DNA of 43,245 nucleotides from assembly GCA_016932835.1 (NCBI GenBank), contig JAFGCD010000093.1, forward strand, positions 1 through 43,245, given 5' to 3'. Below the pieces are notes generated by a model. It did no database searches. It had not been told where the DNA came from and saw only the letters and a list, made by a program, of their open reading frames with translations. Numbering within the stretch: the first letter of the stretch is position 1; each line of letters starts with the position of its first letter. Shown here piece after piece: positions 8,680-16,226 of the stretch. The translations under genes were made by a program, and so were the position numbers. The stretch comes from Sedimentisphaerales bacterium (GTDB taxonomy: Bacteria > Planctomycetota > Phycisphaerae > Sedimentisphaerales > Anaerobacaceae).

Positions 8680-10029
8680 ATGGCAATGACAATAACGGAA
8701 AAGATACTGGCAAGGGCCGCGGGCAGGAAAGCCGTCAGGCCCGGGGACCTGGTGGATGCGGCGATTGATGTCGTGATGTGTCACGATGTGACCACGCCGC
8801 CGGCAATTTCCATGCTCATGGAAAAGGGTATCGACAGGGTCTTCGACCCGGAGAAGATCGTAGTTACGCCGGACCACTTTCAGCCGGCCAAGGATGTCAA
8901 GAGCGCCGAACTGCACAAGCGCCTCGACGACTGGGCCAGGCGCCACAGAATCAGGCATTACTACAAGCTCGGCAGGGCCGGGGTATGTCACGCGCTGCTG
9001 CCCGAGCAGGGGCATATTCGTCCGGGCGAAGTCATCGTCGGCGGCGATTCGCATACCTGCACGTACGGCGCACTGGCGGCCTTCAGCACCGGCATCGGCT
9101 CGACGGACCTTGCCGCGGCCATCGCCACAGGCAAGCTCTGGTTCAAAGTGCCGGCGTCGATGAAGTTCGTGCTCAACGGCTCGCTCGGCCCGGGCGTTTA
9201 CAGCAAAGACGTTATACTCGCCGTCATCGCGCGGATAGGCACAGACGGCGCGCTCTACCAGGCAATGGAATTCACCGGCCCGGCTCTGGGCGAGATGTCC
9301 GCCGAGGCCAGAATGACAATTACCAACATGGCAATAGAGGCGGGCGGCAAGAACGGTATCATAGCCTTCGACGAGGTCACCAGGCAGTATCTCGACGAAC
9401 ATCTTCCTATGTCATTGCGAGGGAGCAAGGCGACCGAAGCAATCTCAACGCCGGGCAGCTCGGAGATTGCCGCGCCCGCCGGCGGCGGGCGCGCAATGAC
9501 AGGTCAGTACACCGTTTTCGAATCCGACGGCGACGCCGAGTACACGGCGGTCGAGCAGTTTGACTGTTCGAAGCTCGAACCGATGGTCGCCCTGCCTCAC
9601 CTGCCGAGCGGCGGAGTCCCTATCGGCCAATGCGCCGGAGGAAAAATGGACCAGGCCTACATAGGAAGCTGCACCAACGGCAGAATAGAAGACCTGCGAA
9701 TCGCCGCGAAAATCCTCAAGGGCAAGGAAGTCGCGATTCGCACTTTGATAGTCCCCGCCACGCCTGTAATCTGGAAGCAGGCCCAAGAAGAAGGCTTGTT
9801 CGACATATTCTACGACGCCGGCTGCGTAATCTCTGCGCCGACGTGCGGAGCGTGCTTGGGCGGATTCATGGGAGTCTTGGCAGAGGGCGAAAAGTGCATA
9901 AGCACAACCAACAGGAACTTCGTCGGCAGAATGGGCCACCCGAAAAGTGAAGTGTATCTGGCAAGCCCGGCAACCGCAGCAGCAAGTGCGGTCGAAGGCA
10001 AACTGACTGATCCGAGGAAGTCCCTCTGA
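8680..10029 (+). CDS. leuC: 3-isopropylmalate dehydratase large subunit, with an in-frame repeat insertion
   Basis: A 449-residue aconitase-superfamily subunit that, with LeuD, isomerises 2- to 3-isopropylmalate. [23 protein letters not shown], the IGSCTNGR Cys (about residue 328) and CGACLGG (about residue 387) carry the three Cys expected to bind the [4Fe-4S] cluster. It resembles the shorter archaeal-like LeuC class (about 420 aa). Odd point: about residues 244-274, between YLDEHLP and [13 protein letters not shown], come from a 92-bp palindromic repeat (9410-9501), giving an extra [16 protein letters not shown] peptide of about 30 residues absent from normal LeuC. The reading frame stays open and all catalytic motifs are intact, so the enzyme may still work, with the extra loop on its surface. 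It should share the transcript with leuA, but is separated from leuD by a decayed insert. Confidence 0.92.
   Translation: MAMTITEKILARAAGRKAVRPGDLVDAAIDVVMCHDVTTPPAISMLMEKGIDRVFDPEKIVVTPDHFQPAKDVKSAELHKRLDDWARRHRIRHYYKLGRAGVCHALLPEQGHIRPGEVIVGGDSHTCTYGALAAFSTGIGSTDLAAAIATGKLWFKVPASMKFVLNGSLGPGVYSKDVILAVIARIGTDGALYQAMEFTGPALGEMSAEARMTITNMAIEAGGKNGIIAFDEVTRQYLDEHLPMSLRGSKATEAISTPGSSEIAAPAGGGRAMTGQYTVFESDGDAEYTAVEQFDCSKLEPMVALPHLPSGGVPIGQCAGGKMDQAYIGSCTNGRIEDLRIAAKILKGKEVAIRTLIVPATPVIWKQAQEEGLFDIFYDAGCVISAPTCGACLGGFMGVLAEGEKCISTTNRNFVGRMGHPKSEVYLASPATAAASAVEGKLTDPRKSL
9410..9501 (+). repeat. Palindromic interspersed repeat inserted within leuC
   Basis: Ends are a perfect 10-bp inverted repeat, TGTCATTGCG (9410-9419) and CGCAATGACA (9492-9501). 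An inner 8-bp inverted repeat GCAATCTC/GAGATTGC brackets the centre. The layout matches the widespread CATTGCGAG...GCAATCTC palindromic repeats I recall from many bacterial genomes. Two partial relatives occur at 20551 and 42395. Confidence 0.85.
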
Positions 10030-10052
10030 TCAGACAAATACTAAGCACTAAA

Positions 10053-10069
10053 CTCTAAATCCTAAACAA
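10053..10069 (+). repeat. Left inverted repeat of the leuC-leuD insert
   Basis: CTCTAAATCCTAAACAA, 24 bases after the leuC stop. It is the exact reverse complement of 11387-11403. Confidence 0.8.
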
Positions 10070-10075
10070 ATTCAA

Positions 10076-10153
10076 ATGACGAAACTTCAAAATTCAAAAC
10101 GATATGACCTCGCAGGCCGGCGTGTCACGTTCGGCAGGCGGTCTCGGGATTGA
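10076..10153 (+). pseudogene. 5' stub of a four-helix-bundle (IVS-type) protein gene
   Basis: ATG at 10076 encodes 25 residues and ends at TGA 10151. The start MTKLQNSKRYDLAGR lines up with MVKEQNSKQYDLEER at the start of the larger copy at 10987, and the DNA upstream (AAATTCAAATG) also matches. The rest of the gene is missing, so this is a truncated copy left beside the PD-(D/E)XK-like gene. Confidence 0.55.
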
Positions 10154-10158
10154 GCACC

Positions 10159-10962
10159 GTGGAAACTAAGAACGAATCGGAAAAGGTTTTTGAGCAATAC
10201 CTGGATTCGAATGGATTCCAGGGCACATGGACTCACTAGCCTTCAATAACCGGGAAGACTAAGCACCCAGACTACCTATTGGACTTTGGCGGCAAGAAGT
10301 GTTTCTTCGAAGTCAAGGAACTGCGAAAAAAGGACAACGAACCAACAGAGTGGCCTGCATATATCGATCCGTATTCAGGCCTGCGCGAGAAAATAAATGA
10401 AGCACGAAAGCAATTCAAGGAGTTCAAGGAATACCCGTGTTCGCTGGTTGTGTACAATATTGACGACAGGCAGTTCAGATCTAAGCCGCTCGATGTCTTC
10501 GGGGCGATGTTGGGAAATATGGGTATTACGATGGATTTTGATTCCGTCGAGGGAAAGGCTGTTGCCGGAACTGAAAGGAACGCTTTTCTTGAGGGCGGCA
10601 AAATGATCGACAACAAGAGAAAAGAACCGCAGAACACAACGATAAGCGCCATTGTGGTTTTGGCGGAATTCCTGGACAACACCAAGATACAAAAGGCACT
10701 GAGCAAAGAAATCAAAAAGCAGGGCAGGAAACTCACAGCAGTAAAAAAACTCGATATTAGAATGAAGCTTTACAAGGATTATCCCGTTGAGAGTGTGCCA
10801 AGGGTTGTCGTAGTAGAAAACCCTTATGCACGGGTAGCTTTTCCTGCTGATTTGTTTAATGGACCTTTTGACGAGCGATGGAGAATTGGAAACGATAGGC
10901 AAGAACGAGTTTTTGTGGGAAGCAAATTGAAAGAGTTGGAGTCTCTTAAATGCGACTTCTAA
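10159..10962 (+). pseudogene. PD-(D/E)XK nuclease-like gene with an internal amber codon
   Basis: From GTG 10159 the frame reads 26 codons (ETKNESEKVFEQYLDSNG...TWTH), meets TAG at 10237-10239, and continues open to TAA at 10962. After the stop it reads PSITGKTKHPDYLLDFGGKK, then CFFEVKEL: Asp38 and Glu51-x-Lys53 form a PD-(D/E)XK-type nuclease core, so the N-terminal part belongs to the same protein. TAG probably replaces GAG (Glu) because the context H-[E]-P-S-I-x-G-K fits the fold's lead-in. The remainder (about 215 codons) I do not recognise. A 227-residue product from a TTG at 10279 would lack the first catalytic Asp, so loss of function is likely. Lies inside the leuC-leuD insert. The nuclease assignment rests on motif spacing only. 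Confidence 0.6.
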
Positions 10963-10965
10963 CAT

Positions 10966-11352
10966 GTGAATCCTGAGCAAATTCAAATGGTCAAAGAGCA
11001 AAATTCAAAACAGTATGATCTGGAAGAGCGAACGCTGGAGTTTGCGAGACGGGTCAGGGCTTTTGCGAAGAAGCTGCCGAAGATTCAGGCAAACATCGAA
11101 GATGGTCGCCAGCTCATCAGAGCATCGGGCTCTGTCGGTGCGAACTACATTGAGGCCAACTAAGCGCTCAGTAAGAAGGATTTTCTCATGCGGGCAAAGA
11201 TCTGCCGAAAAGAGGCTAAGGAGAGCCGATATTAGCTGAAACTCATTGATACATCCGGCTCAGGAGAATTGGAAGATGAACGAAGGATGCTGGAAGCTGA
11301 AGCGAGCGAGCTTACAAAAATCTTCGGCTCCATAGTAACCAAGAGCCAATAA
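10966..11352 (+). pseudogene. Four-helix-bundle (23S rRNA IVS-type) protein gene with two nonsense codons
   Basis: The frame from GTG 10966 (or ATG 10987) to TAA 11350 encodes a recognisable four-helix-bundle protein of the family first seen in 23S rRNA intervening sequences: QYDLEERTLEFARRVRAFAKK, then LIRASGSVGANYIEAN, [stop], ALSKKDFLMRAKICRKEAKESRY, [stop], LKLIDTSGSGELEDERRMLEAEASEL. TAA at 11161 stands where the family has Glu (GAA), and TAG at 11233 where it has Trp (TGG). Both are single-base changes, so the gene is recently inactivated. It begins 3 bases after the PD-(D/E)XK-like pseudogene. Members are small helical proteins of uncertain function. Confidence 0.82.
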
Positions 11353-11386
11353 ACGTTTGGTGAATTCCGCATTTGGGATTTCGAAA

Positions 11387-11403
11387 TTGTTTAGGATTTA
11401 GAG
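11387..11403 (-). repeat. Right inverted repeat of the leuC-leuD insert
   Basis: Exact reverse complement of 10053-10069, 34 bases after the four-helix-bundle pseudogene and 59 bases before leuD. Confidence 0.8.
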
Positions 11404-11462
11404 ATTAAATATTAGGATTTTGAGGCGTTGCCCCTTGCGACACATTATGAAGGGACCAGATT

Positions 11463-11945
11463 ATGGCAAAGGCACATGTTTACAATCGCGATCATATCAA
11501 CACCGACGAGATAATCCCGGCGCGGTACTTGAATACCGACGATGAGCAGGAGCTGGCAGGGCACTGTCTCGAAGATTTGGACAAGGATTTCGTCAAGAAG
11601 GTCGCCGACGGCGACATCATCGTTGCTGGCGAAGATTTCGGCTGCGGCTCGTCACGCGAGCACGCCGTCTGGGCGATACGCGGCGCCAAGGTGCAGACCG
11701 TTATCGCAAAGACCTTCGCCAGGATATTCTACCGCAACGCGATAAACTGCGGATTCTATCTCATAGAATCGCCCGAAGCGACGGAGCATATCAACGACGG
11801 CGACGAAATAGAGATAAACTACGAAACGGGCGTCGTCGAGAATAAGACTGCCGGCGCAAGAATAGAGTTCAAGCCGCTGCCCGATTTCGCTATCGAGATA
11901 ATCAAAGACGGCGGACTGCTCGAACACATCAAAAAGGCCATGTAG
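11463..11945 (+). CDS. leuD: 3-isopropylmalate dehydratase small subunit
   Basis: A 160-residue swivelling-domain partner of Leu[12 protein letters not shown] near the start and [17 protein letters not shown] (about residues 59-75) are the substrate-binding loops of LeuD/aconitase domain 4, and [16 protein letters not shown] is the usual following segment. Length fits the short archaeal-like LeuD class, consistent with the LeuC class here. AGGGA lies upstream of the ATG. It is separated from leuC by the 1.4 kb decayed insert and followed after 19 bases by a small gene with a strong Shine-Dalgarno, so it is probably co-transcribed with the downstream genes. Confidence 0.93.
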   Translation: MAKAHVYNRDHINTDEIIPARYLNTDDEQELAGHCLEDLDKDFVKKVADGDIIVAGEDFGCGSSREHAVWAIRGAKVQTVIAKTFARIFYRNAINCGFYLIESPEATEHINDGDEIEINYETGVVENKTAGARIEFKPLPDFAIEIIKDGGLLEHIKKAM

Positions 11946-11964
11946 CTAATAGGAGGTTAGTAAG

Positions 11965-12402
11965 ATGCCGATTGTTGACGGACAATACCAGGAGCAAATC
12001 TCGACGGTATTCAAGACGACGGCTGAGGCCGTCGAACAAATCAAGGCAAAAATTGCCAAATCGAGGAGACTGCGGATAAGCTGCATCCCCGCAACTCTCC
12101 TCAAGAAGCTCATGCCGCTGCTCAAAGGCAAGGATGTCAAGGTCATCCTGCCCGGCGGCGAGAAGCCGCCCGCCGAGTTGAAGGATATCTGCGAGGTCGC
12201 CGTGCAGAAGGCCAAGATATACTCCGATTTCAAGGGCGTCGAAGCCAGCGAAGGGGCAATCTACTTCGCCGAGGTTATGTACTGCGTAACGTGGAGCAAA
12301 ACGAAGATTCTTCAGGTCTCCGCGATGCACTATGCCAAGTGCGTCAAGTGCATGAAAGGCACATTTGAAATGGCCTGGCGATACTCCGATAAACTGAAGT
12401 AA
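11965..12402 (+). CDS. Hypothetical protein between leuD and the sulfatase
   Basis: A 145-residue cytoplasmic protein I do not recognise. It starts with an amphipathic helical stretch (VFKTTAEAVEQIKAKIAKS), then alternates strands and helices: LRISCIPATLLKKLMPLLKG, DVKVILPGG, AKIYSDFKG, and ends CVKCMKGTFEMAWRYSDKLK. The pattern of an N-terminal regulator helix plus a strand-rich domain with a Trp-containing end is reminiscent of phospholipase D-like sensor domains that lack the catalytic HKD, but this is only a resemblance. AGGAGG lies 8 bases before the ATG, one of the strongest ribosome sites in the window, so it is surely translated. It sits 19 bases after leuD and 22 bases before the sulfatase. 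Confidence 0.75.
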   Translation: MPIVDGQYQEQISTVFKTTAEAVEQIKAKIAKSRRLRISCIPATLLKKLMPLLKGKDVKVILPGGEKPPAELKDICEVAVQKAKIYSDFKGVEASEGAIYFAEVMYCVTWSKTKILQVSAMHYAKCVKCMKGTFEMAWRYSDKLK

Positions 12403-12424
12403 GTAATATAGAGAACACAGCTTG

Positions 12425-13918
12425 ATGAACAGACGAGACTTCCTGAAGAATATCGGCGCCGCCGCGGCAATGCTCGCGATGGGCGGTTGCGCCGCGGCGC
12501 CGAAGAAAACCGTATCCGACAAGAAACCGAACTTCGTATTCTTCCTGATCGACGATCTGGGCTGGACTGATTTGGGCTGTTACGGCAGCACTTTCTACGA
12601 AACGCCCAACATCGACCGCCTTGCCGACGAGGGTATGAGATTTACCGATGCCTACGCGGCCTGCCCGGTTTGCTCGCCCACGCGGGCCAGCATCCTGACG
12701 GGCAAGTACCCGGCCAGGCTCGGTATTACCCAGTGGATAGGCGGCCAGGATACGCCCACGCCGTACAGGCATTACCTCCCGCTCGAAGAGGTGACGATAG
12801 CCGAGACGCTGAGGAGCCGGGGCTATGCCACGGCCTGCGTCGGCAAATGGCACCTCGGCGATAAGAACCACTACCCCGACAGGCAGGGCTTCGACGTCAA
12901 TATCGGCGGCGATAGTTTCGGCTCGCCGCCGGCTTATTTCTACCCATACAAGAACGACAGGCGAGCGCTTCTCGAAATGCCCCCCGGCGGCAGCGAAGGC
13001 GAGTACCTGACAGACCGTCTCACCGATGAATCGCTCAAGTGGCTCGATGCCAATAAGGGTCGGCCCTTCATGCTTTACCTTTCGCACTACGCCGTACACA
13101 CGCCCATACAATCGAAACAGGAATTGACGGACAAGTACAAGGCCAAAGCCGAGAGACTGCCAGCCGGCAAAGAGGCGAAATTTCTGCCTGTGTACGGCAA
13201 GTATCAGACCCGCCAGGTGCAGGATAATCCGGCGTATGCCGGTATGGTGCAGAGCGTCGATGAAAGCATCGGCAGGATAATGAAAAAGCTCGAAGAACTC
13301 GGCGTCGCCGACAATACCGTGGTAATCTTCATGTCCGACAACGGCGGCCTCTCGACCGTCCCGCGACAAGGGCCGACCGCAAATCTGCCCCTGCGGGCCG
13401 GCAAGGGCTGGCTGTACGAGGGCGGCATCCGCGAGCCGATGATTATCAAGTGGCCCGGCGTCGTCGCGGCGGGAAGCACCTGCTCAGAGCCGGTAACCAG
13501 CACGGATTTCTATCCGACGATGCTCGAAATGGCCGGCATGGGCCTCCACCCGGAGCAGCATGCCGACGGCGTGAGCCTGCTGGGCCTGCTCACCGGGACC
13601 GGCAAACTCAAGCGAAAGGCCATTTACTGGCATTATCCCCACTACCACGGCTCCGGCTGCAGGCCCTGCGGCGCCGTCCGCGAGGGGAATTTCAAGCTTA
13701 TCGAGTGGTATGAAGATAATTCTGTCGAGCTTTATGACTTGAAAAATGATATAAGTGAGAAAAACGACCTGGCCCGGCGAATGCCCGAAAAGACGGCCGA
13801 GTTGCAACAGATGCTCAGCCGATGGAGAAAACAGGTCAAAGCTAAGATGCCCGAAGGCAACAGGCGAGACGACTTCGAAACCTGGCAGGCGTCGAGGCAA
13901 GAGCAATCATCGAATTAG
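12425..13918 (+). CDS. Sulfatase, Tat-exported, embedded in the leucine operon
   Basis: A 497-residue type I sulfatase. The N-terminus MNRRDFLKNIG is a twin-arginine signal followed by a hydrophobic stretch and GGC, so it may be a Tat lipoprotein. LIDDLGW (Asp43, Asp44) supplies metal ligands, and Cys83-Ser-Pro-Thr-Arg87 is the C-x-P-x-R motif whose Cys is converted to formylglycine by an anaerobic or aerobic maturase not present here. GKWHLG (about residue 140) and MSDNGG (about residue 305) carry further active-site residues. It probably removes sulfate esters from polysaccharides in the periplasm. It lies between leuD and leuB, 33 bases upstream of leuB, and probably shares their transcript, which is odd for a catabolic enzyme. 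The start is ATG 12425, not the TTG at 12422. Confidence 0.92.
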   Translation: MNRRDFLKNIGAAAAMLAMGGCAAAPKKTVSDKKPNFVFFLIDDLGWTDLGCYGSTFYETPNIDRLADEGMRFTDAYAACPVCSPTRASILTGKYPARLGITQWIGGQDTPTPYRHYLPLEEVTIAETLRSRGYATACVGKWHLGDKNHYPDRQGFDVNIGGDSFGSPPAYFYPYKNDRRALLEMPPGGSEGEYLTDRLTDESLKWLDANKGRPFMLYLSHYAVHTPIQSKQELTDKYKAKAERLPAGKEAKFLPVYGKYQTRQVQDNPAYAGMVQSVDESIGRIMKKLEELGVADNTVVIFMSDNGGLSTVPRQGPTANLPLRAGKGWLYEGGIREPMIIKWPGVVAAGSTCSEPVTSTDFYPTMLEMAGMGLHPEQHADGVSLLGLLTGTGKLKRKAIYWHYPHYHGSGCRPCGAVREGNFKLIEWYEDNSVELYDLKNDISEKNDLARRMPEKTAELQQMLSRWRKQVKAKMPEGNRRDDFETWQASRQEQSSN

Positions 13919-13951
13919 AAGCAGTTTCTTTTACAGCAAGGAGATTTTGAA

Positions 13952-15040
13952 GTGGCAAAGAGTTATAAGATTGCAGTAATGCCCGGCGACGGGACCGGAC
14001 CTGAAGTTACCGCCGAAGCCGTAAAGGTGCTCAAGACCGCCGCCGGGAAGTTCGGTTTCAAGGTTGACCTCACGGAGTTCGACTTCGGCGGCGAAAGATA
14101 CAAGAGAACCGGAGAGACCCTGCCCGACAGCGGAGTTAAGGAGCTGCGGCAGTTCGATGCGATCCTTCTCGGCGCAATAGGCCATCCCGACGTCGCACCG
14201 GGAATCCTCGAGAAAGGGATCCTGCTGAAGGCCCGCTTCGAGCTCGACCAGTACATCAACCTTCGTCCGGTCAAGCTCTATCCCGGCGTCGAGACGCCGA
14301 TCAAGGGCAAAGGGCCCGAGGACATCGATTTCGTCGTCGTCCGGGAGAACACCGGCGACCTCTACACGGGCACGGGCGGGTTCACCATGAAGGGCACGCC
14401 CCACGAAGTCGCCGTCCAGTCGGCCGTCTATAACCGCTTCCAGGTGGACCGCTGCCTCAAGTACGCATTCGAATACGCGCGCAAGCACGGCAAAAAATCG
14501 CGCGGCAGGGGCAAGAATAATACGCTGGCCCTTTCCGGCAAGACCAACGTTCTGACTTACGTCTATGACCTTTGGGAACGGGCGTTCAACGAGATGGGCG
14601 CCGCCGAGTATAGCGATATCGTTCGCGAGTACTACCACGTCGATGCAACGTGCATGTGGTTCGTCAAGAACCCCGAATGGTTCGACGTTATCGTCACCGG
14701 CAACATGTTCGGCGACATCATCACCGACCTCGGCGCGATGATCCAGGGGGGCATGGGAATAGCCGCCGGCGGCAATATCAATCCCGAAGGAGTGAGCATG
14801 TTCGAGCCTATCGGAGGAAGCGCCCCGAAATACACCGGCAAGAACGTCATAAACCCGCTGGCTGCTATCTGCGCGGCACAGATGATGCTCGCGACATTGG
14901 GCGAAGAGAAGGCCGCCGACGTCATCGAAAAGGCCGTGATGTCCGTGACAGCCAATAAGCTCGAATCCCTCCAGGCCGGAAGAATGGGATACTCGACAAC
15001 GCAGGTCGGAGACCTTGTCGCCGAAATAGTAGCAGACTGA
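13952..15040 (+). CDS. leuB: 3-isopropylmalate dehydrogenase
   Basis: A 362-residue NAD-dependent beta-decarboxylating dehydrogenase. GDGTGPEV at the N-terminus, the substrate motif [10 protein letters not shown] with its Arg, [12 protein letters not shown] (where LeuB and isocitrate-type enzymes differ) and the Asp-rich metal site [14 protein letters not shown] are all present, followed by [14 protein letters not shown]. The family also includes isocitrate and tartrate dehydrogenases; context (after leuA, leuC, leuD) makes leuB the natural call, although the segment around residues 85-95 is a little atypical. The start is GTG 13952 with AAGGAG (13938-13943) 8 bases upstream. Completes the leucine branch in this window. 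Confidence 0.88.
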   Translation: MAKSYKIAVMPGDGTGPEVTAEAVKVLKTAAGKFGFKVDLTEFDFGGERYKRTGETLPDSGVKELRQFDAILLGAIGHPDVAPGILEKGILLKARFELDQYINLRPVKLYPGVETPIKGKGPEDIDFVVVRENTGDLYTGTGGFTMKGTPHEVAVQSAVYNRFQVDRCLKYAFEYARKHGKKSRGRGKNNTLALSGKTNVLTYVYDLWERAFNEMGAAEYSDIVREYYHVDATCMWFVKNPEWFDVIVTGNMFGDIITDLGAMIQGGMGIAAGGNINPEGVSMFEPIGGSAPKYTGKNVINPLAAICAAQMMLATLGEEKAADVIEKAVMSVTANKLESLQAGRMGYSTTQVGDLVAEIVAD

Positions 15041-15116
15041 GTAATTACGGCGGCCCAAAGCACAAGATGCTGAATGCGAAATGCTTGAATGGTCGGCTTT
15101 GGCTGTTCGAGCCTGT

Positions 15117-15141
15117 TTCGGATTTCGATGTTCGGATTTCG
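15117..15141 (+). repeat. Tandem TTCGGATTTCG repeat
   Basis: Two copies of TTCGGATTTCG (15117-15127, 15131-15141) in the gap between leuB and the GTPase. Low-complexity DNA of this sort often marks decayed intergenic inserts. No gene is seen between 15041 and 15155. Confidence 0.5.
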
Positions 15142-15155
15142 GGATTCTTCGCGTT

Positions 15156-16142
15156 ATGCCTGCGAATCTGACACCTGAATACATGAAGGCGGACAAGTGG
15201 TACCGCACTGCGACGACCAGCGAGGAGAAGATCCTGGCGCTCGAGGAGATGCTGCGCGTCATCCCCAAGCACAAAGGCACCGAGCACATGCGCGCCGACC
15301 TGCGCAAGAAGCTCAGCAAGCTCAAAGATGCGGAATCCCAGCCTAAGAAGTCCGGCGGGCACGTCGATATATTCCACGTTCCCCGCAGCGGGGCCGGCCA
15401 GGTTGTTCTCATAGGCACGCCCAACACCGGCAAAAGTTCGATCGTCGCGGCTCTTACCAAAGCGAAAGTGCAGGTGACCGATTTCCCATTCGCCACCGGC
15501 GCGCCCGTGCCTGGCATGGCGAAATTCGAGGACGTTCCGATTGAATTGGTCGATATGCCGCCGATCACCGCCGACTACAGCGCGGCTGGACAGGTGGGGA
15601 CGTATCGCAACTGCGATCTGGTCGCAATAGTAATCGACCTGTCCGGCGACGTCGCCGAGCAGTTGGCCGTCTGTCTGGAATTTCTCGAATCGCGCAGTCT
15701 GCTCGCCGCCGCCGATATGCCGGCTCATGACGAGCACGGCAACGCCCTCGGCAAGAAAGCATTCTGCATCTGCACGAAATCCGATATTGCCCCGCCTGGC
15801 GCGCTCGATGCGCTCAAGGAGCTTTGCGATTATCCGTTCGAGTTCGTCGCAATTTCGACCGAGACGGTCTCCGGTCTCGATACGCTGATGGCGAAGATAT
15901 TCAAACTTCTCGGAATTATCCGCATTTACGCCAAGCCTCCCGGCAAGGGCGCCGATATGACCGAACCATTCACCCTGCCGACAGGCTCGACAGTAATCGA
16001 TCTGGCATACGACGTGCATCGCCAGTTGGCCGAGAGACTCAAATCCGCCAGAATCTGGGGCACAGGCGTGCACGACGGCCAGAACGTCCAGAAGACCCAC
16101 GTCCTCAGCGACAAGGACATTGTCGAGTTGCATTTCTCCTGA
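15156..16142 (+). CDS. Obg/DRG-family GTPase with TGS domain
   Basis: A 328-residue GTPase. An N-terminal helical region (residues 1-65, rich in Glu and Lys) precedes the G domain: G1 GTPNTGKSS (87-95), G3 as LVDMPPI around Asp133 (the usual DTPG is altered to DMPP), and G4 TKSD near 214. A TGS domain follows from about residue 245 (MTEPFTLPTGSTVIDLAYDVHRQL ... VLSDKDIVELHF). This matches the DRG subfamily of translation-associated GTPases. I chose ATG 15156 because the conserved region starts there; an upstream ATG at 15081 would add 25 unlike residues from repetitive DNA. No strong Shine-Dalgarno is visible. It overlaps the -35 of the arabinofuranosidase promoter, so it may end the leu transcript. 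Confidence 0.85.
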   Translation: MPANLTPEYMKADKWYRTATTSEEKILALEEMLRVIPKHKGTEHMRADLRKKLSKLKDAESQPKKSGGHVDIFHVPRSGAGQVVLIGTPNTGKSSIVAALTKAKVQVTDFPFATGAPVPGMAKFEDVPIELVDMPPITADYSAAGQVGTYRNCDLVAIVIDLSGDVAEQLAVCLEFLESRSLLAAADMPAHDEHGNALGKKAFCICTKSDIAPPGALDALKELCDYPFEFVAISTETVSGLDTLMAKIFKLLGIIRIYAKPPGKGADMTEPFTLPTGSTVIDLAYDVHRQLAERLKSARIWGTGVHDGQNVQKTHVLSDKDIVELHFS

Positions 16143-16156
16143 CAGGCCCTTATACT
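16128..16156 (+). promoter_or_regulatory. Predicted promoter of the arabinofuranosidase genes
   Basis: TTGCAT (16128-16133), 17 bases, TATACT (16151-16156), beginning in the last codons of the GTPase gene and 71 bases before the GH127-GH51 start. Good match and spacing. Confidence 0.5.
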
Positions 16157-16226
16157 ATCTCCTTCGAAGCAGGATCCTTGTCTCAAGCAGGAAATAGGGT
16201 TTTTGACAGATTTGAAAGGAATCGCG

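Larger units (their letters stand above)
10053..11403 (+). mobile_element. Putative cassette between leuC and leuD, bounded by 17-bp inverted repeats
   Basis: CTCTAAATCCTAAACAA (10053-10069) recurs as its exact reverse complement at 11387-11403; similarity continues imperfectly outward. Between them lie a 26-codon stub of a four-helix-bundle gene, a nonsense-mutated PD-(D/E)XK-like gene and a nonsense-mutated four-helix-bundle gene. AT content is higher than in the flanking leu genes. No transposase is visible. I interpret it as a non-autonomous, decayed insertion inside the leucine operon. Confidence 0.55.

Noticed and set aside
10159..11352. TAG/TAA recoding to explain three in-frame stops
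   Set aside because: Intact genes in the window end with TAG, TAA or TGA normally and do not use TAG or TAA internally; the stops are confined to the insert.
13931..15568. A 545-codon minus-strand frame
   Set aside because: Antisense to leuB and the GTPase; the sense genes have full catalytic motifs and Shine-Dalgarno sites.
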